In this document: piece after piece, positions 10,534-24,100 of the stretch
Layout: each line of letters begins with the position of its first letter
Numbering within the stretch: the stretch's first letter is position 1
Source: Maniola hyperantus
Taxonomy: Eukaryota; Arthropoda; Insecta; Lepidoptera; Nymphalidae
Length of the DNA stretch: 64,000 bases
Assembly (NCBI RefSeq): GCF_902806685.2
Contig: NC_048546.1
Span: forward strand, 11,860,534-11,924,533
Reading direction: 5' to 3'
Translations under genes and position numbers: made by a program
The notes under the pieces: generated by a model
What the model was told of the DNA's origin: nothing
What the model saw: the letters and a program-made list of their open reading frames with translations, nothing else
Databases searched by the model: none

Positions 10534-11485
10534 CTAGTGTGTAGGTACGTTGCGAATTGACAGCACTGTGGTGTTGCTACTTTTGGTGGCCACATTTTAA
10601 ACCCTGACTGATTATAATGGGCGCCATATATTTGTTACAAAAGAACTAGAACTAGAACGCCGTCGAAATTGTATTTATTTTGTATTTTTTTTAAATATAA
10701 ATTAAGTTATGGGTCGTTCTTTAGCCTTTGGACAGAGAGAACTAGAGTGAGGAAACTCTCGGTTTGATCCTGATTCGACGATTTTTGTCAAATATTAGGC
10801 TATGGTAACGTAAAAATGGTAGAATCAAAGAAAAATAGGGCTAACAAACAACCCGTCAAAATAATGTACCTACATAACATTTGACGCCTGCCAGCGACGC
10901 CGAAGCCTCGATGTTTTGTTAGACATTCCCTTTCTAGAGGTAGATTTTTGCGTTGCAATGCTGCCCGATCCGACCCGGCCGGCATTGTGTACGCTAACTA
11001 AGCTATGTCTCTTTTAAGTACCTAACTATACAAGATAATACCTACACCTACTTACACACAAATTACAATTACCTACCTAGGTCCTTACTAGTCTCAATTT
11101 TTGTATCGTCTTCTTCAGTTGGATAGACTTTTGTGTCGTCGCTTGTCAAAGGACGCACAGCCATGGAAGCAACTGCAGAAACCAAAAGATTATAAGCCTT
11201 TAGTTTTAGGTACCTACCTACTGTACCTATTTTTTTAGACGCAGTAAAACTGAAGTCATTTTAAAATAATTATGATTTAAAGTAGGTAATAGTGATGAGA
11301 TGATTGAGTTATGTTCCTACTTACTTGTGTCATTTGTGAATGGTCAATAATAATTAACCGGATGACTTAATAAGTAGTCCGTATACAACGTAAGTACCTA
11401 ATATCAGTTAGTACCTACCTAAATATAAAATAGGTCACATATTTTGTTAGCTAATCGCGTTTTATAAGCACCATATTGTATAAGT

Positions 11486-11645
11486 ATACGCGACAGGTCA
11501 AGATAGCAATCGGGAATCGGGTAATACCCGCGCAGCCCCCGCGGTAACCCGGTGCGGACGAGCGCGGGTGACGTGCGGGTGTGCGGGGCGTCCCCCCGCC
11601 CCATACTCCGATTGGTTGCCATCTGAACCTTTCGCGGACTATAAA
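11486..11645. mobile_element. GC-rich fold-back MITE (copy 2 of 4)
   Basis: ACGCGACAGGTCAAGATAGC at the left and ATCTGAACCTTTCGCGGACT at the right are inverted ends. The core has matching GCACACCCGC / GCGGGTGTGC-type arms as in the copies at 7805, 55034 and 56551. Confidence 0.7.
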
Positions 11646-11829
11646 TTACTAAGTAGGTATGCTTACTTACTCTGACTGATGCCTGTTGGTCAAATTCCAC
11701 AACGCAACCCAAGGTTCCTGGTTCATGCGCAACAATAGTTACGAGACCGGTTTAAGCATATTCGGCGCCGGGGTGCGAAAGTTAGTCTGCGCTCCGCCCG
11801 CCAAATAGAAAAATGTCTCGGAAAATAAG

Positions 11830-12066
11830 TAAAATCTAGGTCAAAATCTTAGAAAGCGCGAGCAAAGCGAGCGCGAATTTTTTATAAATATCGCTCAAGG
11901 GAGGTGCATATTTGTGTCCTTTTCGGCACCCCCGAAAATTAAATCTAGGCTCTCTGAACTTAGAAATCGATAAAGCGCGAGCGAAGCGAGTGCGAAAATT
12001 TTCACATTGCCCATGGGAGGCATCCATTTGTTTCCTTTTCGGCACCGCCCGAAATCAAATCTAGGT
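11830..12066. repeat. Two tandem units of about 115 bases
   Basis: The unit boundary AAATCTAGG recurs at about 11832, 11941 and 12057. Each unit carries AAAGCGCGAGC(A/G)AAGCGAG, a GGGAGG(T/C)A segment and CCTTTTCGGCACC. The two units are about 75% alike. Open frames seen here come from the repeat and are not supported as genes. Confidence 0.65.
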
Positions 12067-13110
12067 AGACAGGTAAATTTATGGGCGGACGGCTTGCGCC
12101 CCCTAGGACTCTGCGCCATTTGCTGCTAGCGTATTGTAGGTACTTGTTTTTCTTGTAAATAAATAACCTAATCTTTTGTTATGACAGCTGATTAGGTGGC
12201 TGATTGGCTGATACTATTATTCATCCAAGGATACTAGGATACTATGAACAAGCGCCGCTATTTTCTGTGCTAAAAAATACGCGGTAAAACCTTTTGCTTT
12301 GTTCTCCAACAGCGCCCCTCCTGTCAATGTTATTCAAGTGCCAAGAGAGCCTTGTCACATTTTACTGTATGACGACGGCCACAGAATAATATAACCCGTC
12401 AGCCATACGATTCCTTAAAGTGATATCAGACGGTCCATTTTAATGTTCTAAAGGTTCCAGTCCTGTTTTTTGGTCGGTGCTCTGTGCTGTCATGTAGTTG
12501 TGCCAGAGTGTGGTCTGTGCATTGACTTAGGGCTGTAAAACTCACAGCCGTAAAGCTAGAAGAAAATCTGCGCCACTGTGGTGCTGTCATAAAATACCGT
12601 TTTGCTAAGGTTTTGCTCTTTTGCTCATGAGGAGACTTGTCAAACGCGTATACCCGAAAGGGACAAAACAACAAAAGAATACTTAGGTACATATGAAAAT
12701 GTTTCATAATTTGCGTTCGCTACAACTTTTACACAGCAATGCAACATAAATGGCTTCTACACACCTTCAATACTAAATTTAAAACAGAAAACTAAACAAA
12801 AACTCGTAATAATCACACAGGTTTGTTGGGCACAAACTACAACGTGCCCAACAAAAAAAAAGCTAAACTATGACAAAGACTCTTCAGAGCTTTTCTATAC
12901 ACAAAGCTTGCTCTAACAAGGTATTATTATTTAATCTACCTTGATTCTTAATCTGAGATTTAAACTCAAATATATTCTCTATGGTCAAAACATAGTCAAA
13001 AAGTCATATCTGTGCAAAAAGTCAAACATGAACACATAGACTATAGAATAGGATGATGAACAAATGCAGTATGCACATTGGTCTGTGGTATGCACATTGC
13101 ACGCCTGACG
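12067..13110. other. No recognised gene
   Basis: Short open frames exist but show no conserved motif or splice logic, and no clear repeat ends were found. A TTGGGCACAAACTACAACGTGCCCAA hairpin-like motif is present at about 12826-12851. Confidence 0.4.
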
Positions 13111-13113
13111 CCA

Positions 13114-14956
13114 TGGTTGCCAACTTAGGGGTTTTCCCCCCAAATTTAGGGGGTAAATAAGTCAGATGGGATTTTTTTAGGGGCATAATAGTTTTAGGGG
13201 TAGTTTTAGGGATTTTTTGGCTTATATTTTTGATTTTTTTTTGATTAACAAAAAATAAAAATATATGGCCTGAAGTAATCCAATTTAGCCCATCATATTT
13301 ATTTGTTGACTTAGCGACATTTAGTATGGTTCTTCATTACTAAGTATTTGGAGTTGTATAAGAAACAAATGCCACCATAGGTAATAATATCAGTATTCAG
13401 TAAATTTTCGGTTTGTTATAAATGCGAAAGGGTGTTTGTTTGTTGGTTTGTTGGTCTGTCCTTTAATCAGTTCGTAACGGTGCAACGGATTGACGTGATT
13501 TTTTGCATGGGTATAGTATTTTTATATTATCACGAAGCGACGCGCGCTTTACTTGTGGTAACTAAGTGTACAATACAAGGTGCGCATGTGTGCGCGAAGG
13601 CTAGTAGCGTTAGCACATACATCCTAACAAATGGAATTAGGAATTATATTCCCAAGCGTGAATATGAATCTGTGTCACTTATTTTTTATTTATATTTTAG
13701 TCTTTTTGTTGTTTATTGTGTAAAATAAAAGATTAATTAAAAAATAAATGATATATTGAAGGAACAGATCTTTTAAGAACTGTAAAAAATAACAAACGGT
13801 TCCTTTTTAAATGTTTTATCAAATCAATCAGAACCATTCGAATCATCATCATTATCAGTGTCAGATTCATCAAAATCAGCTTAAAATCATAAGTTTATAA
13901 TCATATTTACAAAAAAACATACAAAATTCATACTTACAAATTACATCTATCACAATAATCCATACTATACTAATATTATAAATGCGAAAGTGTGTCTGTC
14001 TGCTAGCTTTTCACGGCTCAACCGTTCAACCGATTTTGACGAAATTTGGTACAGAGATAGCTTGCATCCCAGGGAAGGACATAGGCTACTTTTTATGCCG
14101 GAAATCAAAGAGTTCCCACGGGATTTTCAAAAACCTAAATCCACGTGAACGAAGTCGTGGGCATCATCTAGTTAATAATAATTTACGAGTAAAACGTCGT
14201 TTTTGATACAATATTAGTCTATCTTATCTGTAAATACATAAAAAATCTAAATACTAAAAAAGTAAATAAAATTACATTATGTAAAATAATGAACCAACCT
14301 CACTATGAACGACTTTTCGTCGGTTACTTTCTATACTGACGTTACATCACACGCCACTCGCGAAATGTCACGAATGTCACGCACACTTTCACAACGTGTT
14401 TGTACATTGGTTACCACAAGTAAAGCGCGCGTCGGTTCGTGAGATAAAAATACTATATATAGTTTCAACACTCGAATTTTTAATTTAACAACACGTTTAT
14501 AATTACAGAACTAGATAAATAATATTTTGTAGATATCTATGTGACTTATCTAATTACTATATAAATCATGACCGCGTGGAATGGTGCCAAGAATACTGGC
14601 TGCATTTCCGCGCTGGACAGCCAGGCTGATCCGTTGCGCAAAAAATGAGCCAGCCCTTCTGTCACCAGATGAGGCTATTAATCGCGGTGAAATGTCTCGT
14701 AATTTTTTTTTAGCACTAAGACTCCATGGCTCCATGACTCCATATGTAGTTGACCTCGAGAGTGACATAGGCTACTTTTTATCCCGGAAAATCAAAGAGG
14801 TCTATATTACAAAATTTTGTTTTCATTTACTAATTGTTGTTAATTTACCGTTTATAATTTTTTAGGGGGATTTTAAGTAGTAGTAATTGTTGTGATTTTA
14901 GGGGTTTTTAACTTAAGCTTTAGGGGAAAATATTTTTGATAGTTGGTAGCACTGCC
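13114..14956. mobile_element. Composite transposon island flanked by an 11-base direct repeat
   Basis: GCCTGACGCCA stands immediately outside both ends (about 13103-13113 and 14956-14966), as expected of a target-site duplication. The ends TGGTTGCCAACT and AGTTGGTAGCACT are imperfect inverted repeats, followed inward by AGGGG-rich DNA on both sides. Inside are a Lep1-like fragment (13417-13515), a complete Lep1-like copy (13964-14173), and an inverted-repeat pair of about 80 bases (13510-13595 and 14365-14458) that is the remains of another DNA element. A further Lep1-like 3' piece lies at 14735-14805. Confidence 0.45.
13964..14173 (+). mobile_element. Lep1-like non-autonomous Helitron, complete
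   Basis: It starts CCATACTAATATTATAAATG and carries CGAAAGTGTGTCTGTCTG. It continues through CAACCGATTTTGACGAAATT and CATAGGCTACTTTTTATGCC and ends GTGGGCATCATCTAGT. The CTAGT terminus and absence of long inverted repeats or target duplication are the Helitron hallmarks I know for this lepidopteran family. Confidence 0.7.
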
Positions 14957-14966
14957 TGACGCCACA

Positions 14967-15114
14967 AATCATAGAATACATTTATGCCACAATTACAAAT
15001 GACAAATGGCGGCGGTGATGGCGGCGAATTGTGGCGGCGAAATCGCTGATCGCATATGAAGAATCAAGTGAACTAATTTAAATAACTTAAAATACATGTC
15101 TTAAAGTTGCAAAA
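14967..15114 (+). promoter_or_regulatory. SMC3 proximal promoter and 5' UTR
   Basis: A cluster of ATGGCGGC motifs (15007-15040, CAAATGGCGGCGGTGATGGC) lies about 80-110 bases upstream of the SMC3 start codon. Such GCCAT-type sites are typical of TATA-less housekeeping promoters (YY1/Pho-like). No TATA box is visible. The role is inferred from position and motif. Confidence 0.4.
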
Positions 15115-18100
15115 ATGCATATAAAACAGGTAAAAATATGGATTACATAATTATTTTCTATCTTCTAATTGTCTTATGGAATATTTTATTTCAACGTTTG
15201 CATTATGACGTAAAATAAAGAGTTACGGTGAAAATTTTCATGTTGTGTTATGCTTATTCTGTTCATTTTCAGGTGATAATTCAGGGTTTCAAGAGTTATC
15301 GCGAACAAATTGTTGTAGAGCCGTTCGACAAACGGCACAATGTAGTTGTTGGCCGTAACGGTTCTGGGAAAAGTAACTTTTTCCATGGTAAGTACTTAAC
15401 TACTCATTCCAATAAAATTATTTTATTTACTTACACACCAAAAAACATATACAATTATTCTAATCCCCATATTGTTGTTGAACTTGTTCGTGTTTAACCC
15501 CTGATTTGACCCCAAAAAAGGGATATAAAACAATATAAATTATCGTGGACCAAGGTGCAAGACACTTACTAGTTAATATATTGAAAGTTGAAAATACTTG
15601 TTACATTCATGAACACATCTTAATTTTTTTTTGTGATGTAACCACAAATTCATGATTTTCGGATTTTTTCCTTTACTTTGTGCGTTAGATCTACCTACTG
15701 GCCAAATTTCATGATTCTAGGTCAACGGGAAGTACCCGTTTTCTTGACAAATGTACAGACAACAAAGTGATTCTAAAAGGGTTCCTTTTTACTTTTGAGG
15801 TATGGAACCCTAATAAAGTTATTGAGATAAAAAATGTAATTGTGTATAAGGCAAGTCCAAATAATTATGAAATCCTTTTTCTTATGACAATAGTTGTTGG
15901 TAGGTACACATGTAAGAACTAACACCAAATTACTATTGAATTCCAGCCATCCAGTTTGTGCTCAGCGATGAGTTCTCGCATCTGCGGCCAGAACAGAGGC
16001 TGGCGCTGCTACACGAGGGGACGGGTCCACGGGTGATCTCCGCCTTCGTTGAGATTATATTCGACAACTCCGACAACAGAATACCAGTAAATCCATACTA
16101 ATATTATAAATAAGAAAGTGTGCCTGTCTGTCTGTCTACCTGTCTAGCTTAGCTGTTAGGTTTTTACAGCCCATCTGTTTAACCGATTTTCATGATATTT
16201 TGGTACAACGATAGCTTGCATCCTGTGGAAGGACATAGGCAAATTTTGGTCCCAAAGTTCCAATGGGATTTTTAAAAATCTAAATTCACATGGATAAAGT
16301 TGCATCATCATTTATTGCATCATTCATGGTACAGCGATAGCTTGAATGCTGGAGACTGAAATATACTACTGTATATCCCAGATATTTAAAAACTGGCCAA
16401 GTGCGTGGCAGACCACGCGCAGTGTAGGGTTCCGTAGTCACAATCCTCAAAAACAGATATAACTCCTTAACCTGTGATCTCTACTTAGCCATGATAGTTT
16501 ACCTTTAAAATTGATTATATATACTACTGCTGTGAATTTTTTTCACGATCCTACCATACACTACCATTTGGCTGATAGAGGGGGGCACACTTGACTAATA
16601 AAAATTAGCACTTTAAAACATCATATTTTACAAACGGATCTAGAAATCGAAAAATGATGTTCCCACACCCACAGTATTTTTAAAAGAACTATTCAACTAT
16701 ACCCCACACTATGGGGTAGACGAGAAAAAAAAATTCATCCCCACTTTGTCAGTGTGATTAATATACTTATATCCATGCCAAATTACACATTTCTAGCACT
16801 AGTAGTCTCTGAGATTAACCGAGGACGGACGGACGGACATGGCGAAACTATAAGGGTTCCTTCTTTACTACGGAACCCTAAAAAGTCTCCAAGGGATTTT
16901 TATAAATCTAAATCTACATAGACAGTCACTGGCATCATCTAGTATCTCATAATGTACATGCGTACATTACTTTCTGCCTCATACTGTAGAATAGAATAGA
17001 ATAATGTTTATTCGAGGTATATAGGTGGTACATGGTGTAGGCAATATCGTCCTGTACAGCAGTGCAACACCTCGAACAGGTAGGCCACTCAGCTTGTGTT
17101 GAGACGTCGAGCCCCTCAGACACAAACCTCTAGACTCTAGAGAAAATATCTGAGGTACCAGACGCCCCAACGCTGATTTTCAGTGACCACCTTTTAAATA
17201 TTACCAAAACGTCAGTGGCATAGAATATATAAAGTTGGCGAGTAAATGGATAAATAAAATGAAATAAAGTGTTTAAAGTTTTTAAATTTAAAGTGATTTA
17301 GGACATAAAAGAAGAAATAAGAAATAATACATTGAAATAGATGTTGTAAATTGTAAGAATAGGAAAATTGTACGATAGTTTTTTTTTTTGTATAATAAAG
17401 CAAAAAAATGAAATAAAATAAATAGCTCGCAAGGTGTGGATGAGGAAGTGAAATTTGGTAAGATAAATAAATTAAATAAATTTTGACTAAATCTGTAATT
17501 TTTGAATAATTAAAAGATGTTTTTTGAATTTTACTTTAAAAGCGCCAGAAGTGTGAAGGTTTCTATAAGGTGGACTATAGTCCCTCTCACTCAAGCAGAG
17601 GTACTTGTGAAATGTTATTCCTTCTATTTGACGTTCGCTTCGGCTACTGTAGCCTAGTATACTGCAACCCACCAATGCACAATAACTTCAAAAAGAAAAA
17701 TTGTATTCAATTTTCAGTCAAAATCAATTATTTCTTTGAAATACTTGAGTCAACATAATCTCAATTCACATTGTTTTATAACCATGATGAATGATTGCCA
17801 CAGTGATAAGGACAAAAAATAATCATTTGTCATCCATACTAATATTATAAATGCGAAAGTGTGTCTGTCTGTCTGTCTGTCTGCTAGCCTTTTACGGCCT
17901 ATCCGTTCAACCGATTTTGACGAAATTTGGTACAGTGATAGCTTGCATCTCGGGGAAGGACATAGGCTACTTTTTATCCCGGAAAATCAAAGAGTTCCCG
18001 CGGGATTTTTGAAAAACCTAAATCCACGCGGACGAAGTCGCGGGCATCATCTAATAAAAGCTTAAATACATTTAGCTATCTCGCTATTACATTATGAGTC

Positions 18101-21100
18101 ACAATAGGGCTACTTCTACAGGTATTTGTTCTGAGAGTAGAACTCTTATGTAGTAGACTGTAAACTGTACTTTAGTTTATAGAGCAAATATGGTGAATCC
18201 TTTCGCATTATACATCCTTACGTCACAGTGGAGACTGCTGCCGATTAAATCGATTGAGTTGTAACTGGAACACCTTAATTGTCTTGTACTGGCAAACGAA
18301 GTTACAAGTCCATAGCGGACCGCAGGCAGCAGCGGCAGGCGACGTGTCGCCGCTGCTGGGTTCTTAAGTATTTCTTTGAAATACGCTCAGTGGTTGGGGG
18401 TAAAATTTCAATTACTAGATTTGACACACAGGCAAACTAAATAAAACACGCACAGTAATAATTAGCTAAATAAAACTGTTTGATTTTTTGACGTTGGGTT
18501 AATTTTGGTATTGGAGTCTACTTAATATTAAAAAAAAAAAGAAAAAAAAATTCTACTTTGTCAGGTGTGGGGTTCGAACCCACGCTCCCTCTCGGGAACC
18601 AGAGCTTAAATCTGGCGCCTTAGACCACTCGGCCAACCTGCCTTACTCGTCAACGGCGAAAAATCGAATCATAATTCATAACGAATGTCAAATTCCACAC
18701 CGCATTTCAATAATTCATCACACCTCAGGATTAAAATTATGGTGTTTATAAATAATTATTTATTAAAAAGACAAAAATGTTAGATTTTGTAACACTAAGT
18801 GTTGCACTAAGAGAGAAACCTCTTTCTCTGAACACAATTAATCAATTCTTTTTTAATTATAACCCTTTGTTTTCTATCAAAAACACTTTTGCATGAATTT
18901 TGGCACCAGGCTCAGTAAATGTTGGAGATGTCTCTTAACAAGTTCAGTTTTCATAATCCTATTACAATTATTTAAATGATAAGAAAGCTTGGACATGACT
19001 TGCCTTAAGAGCTTTGATAGTTTTTATTAGTGATATTGTAAAGTGGTTATGATAAAAAGAATATCTGGCTGAAATTGTGATGGGCTTCTTCTCAGACCAG
19101 GGCAGGTTTGGAACCCTGGTAGCTTTAGTTTTAAGCTTAAGTTGTAATTAATTATTATCACCATCATTATCTTACAAATCCAACAATCAAAAAGTGTACA
19201 CTAGTACAACCCGTCGGAAATATCTGAGTACCTGGGTTTAATGACGTCATGCAACGTGCTTGTGTTGGCAACGGTACTGGTAGAACGTAGTGTTTATATA
19301 CTCTTTGGGTACTGGATAGGCGAAAATGGGTGAGCTACGGAGAAGCACGACGGGAAGCGCATTCCAGCGGGTCAGATATTTCCGACGGGTTACAGCTATT
19401 TTGAATAAATAAATGATTTGACTTTGACTTTACAACAAAATACACAAGAGAAAATGTTAATCCCTAGATCGAGAAAGATGAGATATTCCTGCGGCGAGTG
19501 ATCGGTACCAAGAAAGACCAGTTCTTCTTGAACAAGAAGTTGGTGCCTCGCTCTGAAGTGCTGAACCTGCTTGAGAGTGCCGGCCTGTCCAACTCTAACC
19601 CATACTACATTGTCAAACAGGGCAAGGTTTGTATACTAACAATCTAAATATATAAAAGGAAAAGGTGACTGACTGACTGATCTATCAACGCACAGCTCAA
19701 ACTACTGGACGGATCGGGCTGAAATTTGGCATGCAGATAGCTATTATGATGTAGGCATCTGCTAAGAAAGGAATTTTGAAAATTCAACTCCTAAGAGGGT
19801 GAAATAGGGGTTTGAAATTTGTGTAGTCCACGCGGACGAAGTCGCCAGCATAAGCTAGTCCATGTATATAAAAGGAAAAGGTGACTGACTGACTGATCTA
19901 TCAACGCACAGCTCAAACTACTAGATGGATCGGGCTGTAATTTGGCATGCAGATTGCTATTATGACATAGGTTTCCGCTAACAAAGGATTTTTGAAAATT
20001 AAGAGCCTCGATAGCTCAACCGGTAAAGGAGTGGACTGAAAACCGAAAGGTCGACGGTTCAAACCCCGCCCGTTGCACTATTGTCGTACCTACTCCTAGC
20101 ACAAGCCTGACGCTTAGTTGGAGAGGAAAGGGGAATATTAGTCATTTAACGTGGCTAATATTCTATGAAAAAAAAAAAAAAATCAACCCCTAAGGGGATG
20201 AAATTTGTGTAGTCCGCGCGGACGAAGTCGCGAGCATAAGCTAGTATCATATACTAGCTTTTCGTCCGGGTGACCCTGTGCATTATTCTCGATAATTTAT
20301 AGCCTGTAATTTATGTCCACTCAGGGATATTGAAGCTATCTGTTAAAAAAAATTCAGAGTTCTATTGTGCATATTCTCCAAACTAAATTGACAGTTCAAA
20401 AGCTTCTATCCTTTTCTGCACAAAGCATTTTGGAAGGGATAGGTATGAAATAGCTGTGGTAGCCTAGTGGTTAGGACGTCCGCCTTCCAATCGGAGGTCG
20501 GGGGTTCGATCCCAGGCACGCACCTCTAACTTTTCGGAGTTATGTGCGTTTTTAAGTAATTAAAATATCACTTGCTTGCTTTGAAGGAAAACATCGTGAG
20601 GAAACCTGCATGTCTGAGAGTTCTCCATAATGTTCTCAAAGGTGTGTGAAGTCTGCCAATCCGCACTTGGCCAGCGTGGTATACTATGGCCAAAAACCTT
20701 TCTCACTCTGAGAGGAGACCTGTGCTCTGTAGTGAGCCGGTGATGGGTTGATCATGATGATGATGAGGTATGAAATATAAGGATAGATATTAAAAGGGAT
20801 AACAATATATTTTACTTTAGAGATTGTGTACAACAGAATTAGCCACGTTAACAAACTATGAAAGTAATCCACAGATTGCAATTCAATCCACAGATTAACC
20901 AAATGGCTATAGCGCCAGACTCTCAAAGGTTGAAGCTCTTGAGAGAGGTGGCTGGGACCAGGGTGTACGACGAGCGCAGAGAGGAATCCGTCACTATACT
21001 CAAAGAGACTGTTGGCAAGGTATAAAGAATATGTGCTACACTGATTTTTATCTTCTTTTTAGGGTTCCGTACCTCAAAAGGAAAAACGGAACCCTTATAG

Positions 21101-24100
21101 GATCACTTTGTTGTCTGTCTGTCGGTCTGTCAAGAAACCTACCTACTTTCCGTTGACCTAGAATCATGAAATTTGACAGGTAGGTAGATCTTATAGCTGA
21201 CATTTGGGGAAAAATCTGAAAACCGTGAATTTGTGGTTACAAACACAAACACAAAAAAAATTAAATTGTGGTCATGAACTAATAATTAGAATTTCCAATT
21301 TTCTAAGTAAGATAACTATATCAAGTGGGGTATCTTATGAAAGGTCTTCACCTCTGCATTCTAAAACAGATTTTTATTTATTTTTATGTATCATAGTTAT
21401 TGAATTATCCTGCAAAATGTCGAAAAAATACGACTGTAGTACGGAACCCTCATTGTGCGAGCCTGACTCGCACTTGGCCTGTTTTTTTTCTTTACAACTT
21501 CTACAAAGTCGGTAATTCATTATTATTTACGGTATTTTTACAAAATATCGTGCATTGCCTGAGAATTTCCATAATGTTCTCAAAGGTGTGTGAAGTCTGC
21601 CGCTCCGCACTGGGATAGTGTGGCAGACTTTCCTAAACCTTTCTCATTCTGAGAGAAGGCCGTAGTTGATCATGATCATGATGATGATTTATTTCAACCC
21701 ATCTCCGGCCTTGCGGAACCTTTGAACTAAAGCGAGCGTTATTAGCTACTCCTCTAAAAAGTTATTTTTACATGCTTCATTTTAGCATCCCCTATAATAC
21801 AAGAGATTATAACAGCTACTAGAAGCTGTGATAGCATAGTGGTTAGGACGTCCACCTTCTAATCGGAGGTCGGGGGTGCGATCCCGGACACGCACCTCTA
21901 ACTTTTCGGAGTTATGTGCATTTTTTAAGAGCCTCAATAGCTCAACCGGTATAGGAGTGGACTGAAAACCGAAAGGTCGACGGTTCAAATCCCGCCCGTT
22001 GCACTATTGTCGTACCTACTCCTAGCACAAGCTTGACGCTTAATTGGAGAGGAAAGGGGAATATTAGTCATTTAATATGGCTAATATTCTTTAAAAAAAA
22101 AAAAAAAAAATTAAATATCACTTGCTTTAACAGTGAAGAAAAACATCGTGAGGAAACCTGCATGCCTGAGACTTCTCCATAATGTTCTCAAAGGTTTGTG
22201 AAGTCTACCAATCTGCACATGGCCAGCTTGGTAGACTGTGGCCAAAACCCTTCTCACTCCGAGAGGAGACCCGTTCTCTGTAAGCCGGTGATGGGTTGAT
22301 TATGATGATGATGATGATGATAAAAGCTACAAAGTTTGGAACATCGGCGCAAAGTTGCCTGTCTATCTGTATTCTATAGGATTCAGAGTATGTGCTAAAG
22401 AACTTTGTGTCTCGGTACCTTCACCTTTCTACTAACAAGACACTGTAAGGCATCGTCAAGGTCTGCACCCATAAGATGTAGTCGAAATACCACGGACACG
22501 TACGAAGCGCTTGCTTCGTCATTTCTAATTCAAACCGCTAGGATAAGGAATGCTTTGCTGGCATCTGCTTTTAATCCATTTTTAATATAAGTACCATCAA
22601 ATTAAGTGTGAATATCTAGATAGACAAGCGCGCTCCATCTTAGGCTACATCATCACCCAATTTGCAGCCCAGAGCTAATCTGAAAATATCTTTCAAATCT
22701 CAAATTCTCCCTCTTACAGGTGGAGAAAATCAACGACTTCCTCCAAACAATTGAAGAGCGTCTCAAAACGTTAGAAGAAGAAAAGGAAGAGTTGAAAGAG
22801 TATCAGAAGTGGGATCGGTCCAGACGAGTCTTGGAATTCATCATACATGATACTGAACATAGGGAGAATAAGCGAAAACTCGAAGACGTACGTAGATTTG
22901 TGCCTGTCATTTTAGTTTAGTTTATAAATTTTGAATAACAGAATTAGACACAATGCAAAGCTTAGACTGAGGCCACACGATGCGTTTCCGGTGCGTTACG
23001 GCGCCGCACCGCTGTGGATTATAGTATTGGGTCTGGGTGCAACGCACCACTCCACCCCGCCTCGGCTCTCTGATCCTTAGGCAGTGGTCCGACCGCCGGC
23101 GAGAAAACTACTAACTATCGGCGATTTTCTCTCAAGAAACGCACAATAAATGTACATTCCGTGTAAACGAAAGAGCTCTCTGACTGTTCACACTGCCGGC
23201 GACGACTCGCTTTACTAGTTTTGTCGCTGAGCGACGAGCTTTCAAAAATAAACTCGGTCAGCTATATTCGTTCAGCGATGCTCGCTCGCTTGAACACGTG
23301 TAACGCGCGCGCAGGTTTGCACAGGACTGAACGACCGCGGGCGAAGGCGCGAGTAGTCGCTCGTCGCACTTGCACACTCGCTTATGGCCCGGCGATAAAA
23401 CTATCGAAACTACACACTCGCTTCCCGCTGATCGCCAACTCGTTTATAGTTTCTCGTTCATCGTCGGCGGTCGGACCACTGCCTGAATCCGTTGCGTGTG
23501 TGGTGCGGCGCCGCACGACGTCGTAAGTCATCGTGTGGTATGGTACAGCGATTTCTATGTAGGATGACGCACCAGCACCGCTTAGGCGCCGCATCGTCAA
23601 CGCAACGAATCGTGTGGCTTCACTCTTAAATTGTTGGGTAGAAATCTTTACACAGGAGTTCCTTTTACATATTAATATGTATAATGTAGGTGAGCACTAA
23701 TTTTTTTTTTTTATAATGATTCATCTCTGGAAAGAAATTCTGAAATTTTACATAGCGCTTATCTCATTTAATTGTTTTTTTCTTGTAGCTGGAAAAAATA
23801 CGAGCCAACAGCGGCAAAGAGCAGCAACATTATGCGGACATGGTGCGAGAGGCGCAGGACCACGTGCGGGAGTCCAACAAGTAAATATGACATTGATAGG
23901 TATCATCGTGCATAATCACTATTTATTAGACTTTGCCCATAAGTCATTGAAATGGTAGCGGCCGGTAGCTCCTAGAGTGACTGCTAAAGCATGCGTGAAC
24001 ATAAATTACACCACACTTTTGTAAACCAAATCACTATGTAAAAAACCGTTCAAACGCGAGTTGGACTCGTGCACCAAGAATTCCGTACCTTTGAAGGATA

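Larger units (their letters stand above)
15130..19467. other. SMC3 introns 1-3: repeats only, apart from the tRNA
   Basis: Intron 2 holds a GGTTCCGTA-family fragment (15640-15815). Intron 3 starts right at a degenerate Lep1-like copy (16092-16316). It then has a GGTTCCGTA-family copy (16386-16885), an unclassified TAGAATAGAATAGAATAATG-ended element (16985-17200), a complete Lep1-like copy, the tRNA-Leu and a 184-base MITE. No additional coding exon was seen. Confidence 0.6.

Noticed and set aside
13432..14865. Plus-strand frames of 74-98 codons in the transposon island
   Set aside because: They start within Lep1-like repeats (TGTGTCTGTCTG) and recur in the same frame in other copies, so they are repeat artefacts.
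20002..22320. tRNA-like sequences with good A and B boxes at 20.0, 20.45, 21.85 and 21.95 kb, and again at 24.96, 31.2, 41.5, 46.95 and 48.7 kb
   Set aside because: Each is the head of a SINE followed by the same family body and tail, and the acceptor stems do not close. They are not tRNA genes.
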